Shown: positions 60,261 through 64,000 of the stretch, piece after piece
How the letters are laid out: each line of letters starts with the position of its first letter
Numbering within the stretch: position 1 is the stretch's first letter
NCBI GenBank assembly: GCA_035048495.1
Contig: CM068553.1
Coordinates: 8,983,259-9,047,258 of the forward strand
Source: Euptelea pleiosperma
Lineage: Eukaryota > Streptophyta > Magnoliopsida > Ranunculales > Eupteleaceae
Direction of reading: 5' to 3'
DNA length: 64,000 bases
Program-made: the position numbers and the translations under genes
The notes under the pieces: generated by a model
Databases searched by the model: none
The model's input: the letters and a program-made list of their open reading frames with translations, nothing else
What the model was told of the DNA's origin: nothing

Positions 60261-60480
60261 TTTTGATACACTACTGCCACACAAATGCCACGTAGGACTT
60301 TTGGGGGGTCAACTGATCCATTAATCCCATCCCTTGGTGTACCCAGACACAAAAATTCAGCCTGATTAGTGATACATAGCCGTCAGATGAAAACTCAACC
60401 CATGAGTGAATTCTAAGCCATTGAATGCTGAATCCAATGGTCGGGACTCAGGACTCACAAATCGTGTCAGCATCTATCTC
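60260..60480. mobile_element. Half hairpin MITE upstream of CLB
   Basis: GCCACGTAGGACTTTTGGGG, ATCCCATCCCTTGGTGTACC and TTCAGCCTGATTAGTGAT match one arm of the dispersed hairpin families; the opposite arm is not recognisable. Confidence 0.45.
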
Positions 60481-61164
60481 TCTCTACTGCCGAAATTGGG
60501 TCCCATGTGTGAATGGGACCCAAAAATTATATCCTACGTGGAATTTTGGAAGGGATGGTGTATCAAACTTGCTCTCCAGCGTCAGAGAGCAAAATTTCTC
60601 TCCTCCACAAAAACAGGAGTCGGCAGCTCCAAATTCAATTGTCTTAATTCAAAATTTAATTACAGGTCTCATCCGTTACTGTTATGTTGGATTGCTACAG
60701 GAGGCATGGACCATTGACCCAAATTGAATCATTCCCAACCGTTGGATCATGATAAAAGGTACTGAAGACTAGTTGGATCATGATCTAAATTGGGTGGTTA
60801 GGATTCCCGGATCATTTTCCTTAAACTATTCAATAAATGCTAATTACTCAAGTTTAAGACAATAATTCCTCTTTTAAATCGAAAATTTCTCCGTTATGTC
60901 TTTTAACTTATTACCATGAACGCAAATAAATTTTGTTTATTTGATTTGTTCTATGTATGATCCGACGGCTCAGGTGTCCCGTCCCCAAGATGGTTCATTA
61001 AGTGTACCAGCTGGCGGCACGTGGTGAGAGAGAGAGAGAGAAGCAACGTGGTTAATTTCTGAGCAGAAAAATTCTGGACCGACAGTCGACGCTTCTTTGT
61101 CTACACCTACAATGAATTCAGATTGCAAATTGGCTACAAACTGAATAAAACTTCCCTAACCGCC

Positions 61165-61421
61165 CACATTATGATCTACGTGGCACAATATTAGAGGACA
61201 CTGACCATATGGATGTTTGGCCAAATTAACCAAAAATAAACCTGATTAGTGATTTCTAAGCGTTGGATTGGAGTCATTTTCATGGTTGATTTTAACAGTA
61301 GGAATTTGAGCATTATTGACCATTATTTGTGGTACAAAACTACAAATATCCAAAGGTTTGAAATCGCTAATCAGGCTATTTTTTATTTTGTAGGTCCACT
61401 TAGGTATTGGCCAAACATCGG
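61165..61421. mobile_element. G-box-type hairpin MITE, copy D, 3'-truncated
   Basis: Left arm CTACGTGGCACAATATTAG, GACCATATGGATGTTTGGCC; right arm ends at GGTCCACTTAGGTATTGGCC, AAACATCGG, where the sequence changes. The outer right arm is missing. Confidence 0.65.
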
Positions 61422-61479
61422 TTTGCTTTTAAAAAAATTGGCAAAAAATGGGTCGTCACTATCGGTTTGTTTTCATTTT

Positions 61480-62045
61480 CCTTGTAAGGATAGCAGGGGT
61501 TCGACAGACCCCTACTCGACCTTAAATAGTAAGATTACATTCAAAGTACAATCGCCCAGAGGCATCCTCACTGACATCCTTTAGATCATTACGAAAATCA
61601 TGAGGGTACAAAAGAAAACATCCTAATCCAAGTATTAAAAGATGCAAGGTGCTCTGCCGCGCGCTCTATTAGTTTCCCTTTAAACATGGCCAATTTCAAA
61701 TGTGTCAAATCTAGGTCATTTATGGTTGATGCTTCGTACCAATCTTCTAGCTTGCCAAGGAACTTTCGTCTTTCCTTCTATGACACCTACCGCGTGTGCT
61801 AAGTTTGTAGCCACTTGGATCGATTGTATGCCTTTGAATAGTACTAGCTTATCCCTGCCTCAATAGCTTGAATTTCATGGTAAATGACCGACACTCTCTT
61901 GTGTGCACTAGCAAATAGAATAAGCGCCTTACCATGATCGTCTCTAAGTATTCCACTACAACAAGCCAATTGTTCTCTTAGAGATCCAACCGTGTTCAAA
62001 ACCCTAGATTTGTGTTTCAAGTTAAAAAATATTTCAAGCCTACAA
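61480..62045 (-). mobile_element. LINE RNase H-domain fragment
   Basis: Minus strand from about 62010 reads NTVGSLREQLACCSGILRDD and GKALILFASAHKR, HEIQAIEAGI, then a stop: the first half of a plant non-LTR RNase H domain (pattern NTDGS...GGILRD...E-x-E-A). The rest is shifted between frames. Inactive remnant. Confidence 0.65.
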
Positions 62046-62319
62046 AAAAAAGTCTAAAGATATTTCAAGTACTACACAATGAACAACCGAACTATATTTC
62101 CACCCCCCTCCATGGGCCAGCCAAGGGAAGGAAAAGGACATTTAACATTGATGATGATCTAAATATTTTATGAAAAAAAAATAATATTTATAAGCGTTGA
62201 TCCCACGACTTGGGTTCAAAACCTGCCACTCTGACCTGCTTGCCTACAAAAATATAATATATTCATGGGTCGGGCTCCATTGATAGATCTAAAATGATAG
62301 GTATCTGTACATGGACGCA

Positions 62320-62489
62320 ATATAAGCCACGTGGCACACTCTTACAGGACTCTGACCATATGGATGTTTGTCCTATCCCATGGTGGACCTACAAACCAAA
62401 AATCAGCTTGAGTAGTGATTTATAAGTGTTGGATCTTTGTACCTCAAATATTACTCAAATTCCCACACTTGAGATCAGCCCATGAAAAT
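62320..62489. mobile_element. G-box-tipped hairpin MITE, copy E, right half lost
   Basis: TAAGCCACGTGGCACACTC, GACTCTGACCATATGGATG and GGTGGACCTACAAACCAAAA follow the family, then identity stops abruptly at AAGTCCAAG (about 62489), where another sequence begins with TGGGGGC. Confidence 0.65.
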
Positions 62490-63620
62490 AAGTCCAAGTG
62501 GGGGCAAAATCTCAGATCTTGCTCACACAATACCTGAGGAATCAGACATACACATGCAACTAAGCTAGCGGGCTAGGTAGGCTTGACTAAGTCGAACCGC
62601 TAGCACCTGCAAAAAGGGGTTAGTTATCTATTGTTGAATGGATGCGGCTACCGATGTCTTATCTACTTTTTCCGACGCATAAGTTATCAATGAATCTAAG
62701 ATGGTTGTTGGTTACTTCTAGAATTCGCCAAAGGAGTGGGAGGAGACTGAATAGTCGACAATCTCAATATGGGGAATCAAGAATCCGATCAGGTCTCTCT
62801 CATCTTTCCTCGTGTAGTGATTTAATAAAAAAATTTTGGATCCCTTTTTCAGTAGGTAGCTCCTTCTATTTATAGGTTTCGTCTTTGGGAGTGTATAACC
62901 GTTTTTCGAGTGTGTAACCGTTCCTGTAATGATTATTTGTTAGATTCCCAAGATTTGCGGGAGTCAGTTAGGATAACCGTTTAGTTGGATAACAGTTTAT
63001 GAGAGGGAGAGTCCACGGTCATCTTATCTTGGGGCCTGATCCCTTGTTTTTCTACGAATATGTCTTCTAAGAGATTTTGGAGAGTTCTCGGCGTATACCT
63101 AGTTTTCGTCTATGTCTGTCGAATGAGTCCCGACGTACCAGTGCCTAGTCGGCATGGGGGAATTCCGTTGGTATGGTTGCCGACATGATCGTCTGTAGTA
63201 TAAGAGTTAGTCGGACAGATAATCTCACGCCATACGCCGACTAAAGAATTGTTGTCAACAATTGATCCTGTTGCATATTTTGTTCAGATGGCGTAAAAGG
63301 TAATGTGCTAACAAGGTATTTACCTTGTTGGTTTGGTCTACAAACCTCGTTAAATCGATTAGTTGATCGTATTGGGATGTGGGTCTTAAACCCGCGAGTC
63401 GAACATGTCCAATAGTCCCAATACATCCTCGGACGTCGCTTGGTTCCCCTATACTTGCCTCCGTATGGCCATAGTGATGCGCTATTCACCCATGACACAT
63501 GTCTCAATCCTAGATGTCCGAAAATACTGTGCCCACTTTTATATTTCACAAGTCTCTTAAATAAATAAGTTTTTAGAAAGATGACCTTCCAAACAAGATT
63601 TTTTCTTTCTTAAATATCCA
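62490..63620. other. Unassigned block that interrupts hairpin copy E; possibly LTR-derived
   Basis: Starts with TGGGGGC at the break in the MITE. The minus strand has a CCTATAAATAG TATA-like sequence at about 62866-62877. The GC content and codon-like text differ from the neighbours, but no protein domain, matching end or target duplication was found. Confidence 0.3.
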
Positions 63621-63675
63621 CACAAAATTGTTTAAATTAAGTAAGATTATCTCCTTTTGTTTTGCTATTTCAATA

Positions 63676-63890
63676 AGGGTGTGTTTGATTGCACGAAAAT
63701 TTTTCTTGAGAAAATACATTTAGGAAATGCCTTAAATGGCTGTTGGATTGCACCTGAGAACACATTTCAATTACGTGACAAAATAAAGGCATATTTTCAG
63801 GTGGAAATGAATTTTTACCTTTGTGGGAGGGAAATGGATTCGGGGCTTTGTTTTTTATGGAGAGGGAAAACTTGGGGTTAGGCAAAACCC
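63676..63890. mobile_element. Truncated Tourist-like MITE, relative of 3346-3651
   Basis: GTGTGTTTGATTGCACGAAAATTTTTCTTGAGAAAATACATTTAGG onward is the reverse complement of the 3346-3651 element with scattered changes (ATGCCTTAAATGGCTG, AAATAAAGGCATATTTTCAGG). It loses similarity before the far terminus. Confidence 0.65.
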
Positions 63891-64000
63891 CAACCAGCTA
63901 TATTAAAAAACAAAAATTAGAAACGAGCACATTTACAACCACTAGCATCTAAAACAATAATTTTGAAAAAATCACTAGGAACCGAAAAAGAGGAAAAACA

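Noticed and set aside
60406..60727. Overlapping ~100-codon plus-strand ORFs
   Set aside because: Partly in a half hairpin MITE; two frames are open together and neither has a domain or homology I recognise.

Overview
The window is nuclear DNA from a flowering plant. It is AT-rich, has few genes, and carries spliced plant-type genes with multi-kilobase introns full of transposons: hAT, PIF/Tourist and hairpin MITEs, L1 and RTE LINE pieces, solo LTRs and TRIMs. Both well-conserved genes at the flanks have close Arabidopsis relatives. I cannot name the species. The long introns and heavy TE load would fit a magnoliid or early-diverging eudicot, but that is a guess.

Layout. 1-12.4 kb is intergenic: MITEs, direct repeats, a LINE tail and a broken 5' piece of an AGO4-type Argonaute gene (minus, 5.13-6.30 kb). 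12.4-26.9 kb holds a complete 10-coding-exon O-fucosyltransferase-family gene (plus, 668 aa). 27.8-39.7 kb holds a complete 5-exon glycosyltransferase family 64 gene (minus, 360 aa), convergent with the first gene. 40-44 kb is repeat territory: hairpin MITEs, an RTE-type LINE tail and a decayed Mutator-like element with SWIM zinc-finger and OTU-protease remnants. 44.2-60.1 kb holds a complete 11-exon gene for a CLB/SYT7-type SMP-C2 lipid-binding protein (minus, 514 aa). 60.2-64 kb is repeat-rich intergenic DNA.

The three intact genes are not an operon or pathway cluster. Two encode predicted type II Golgi/secretory glycosyltransferases and the third a predicted ER membrane-contact lipid-binding protein. 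All exon junctions I assigned use GT-AG and keep the reading frame, so each gene looks functional even though introns of up to 6.5 kb carry nested transposons.

The most informative non-genic signals are: two copies of one TRIM family (one in an O-fucosyltransferase intron, one in a CLB intron), both with 5-bp target duplications; three hAT-type MITEs with CANGG termini and clean 8-bp target duplications but different interiors; a dispersed hairpin MITE family with G-box palindromes near its tips; a solo LTR whose empty target survives in a neighbouring tandem copy; a second LTR-like block containing an exact 120-bp tandem repeat; an unexplained 84-codon open segment with splice-like ends in an intron; and the OTU/SWIM Mutator remnant. 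No rRNA, tRNA or CRISPR was seen. Exon boundaries were read by eye from splice signals and homology memory; no search was run.
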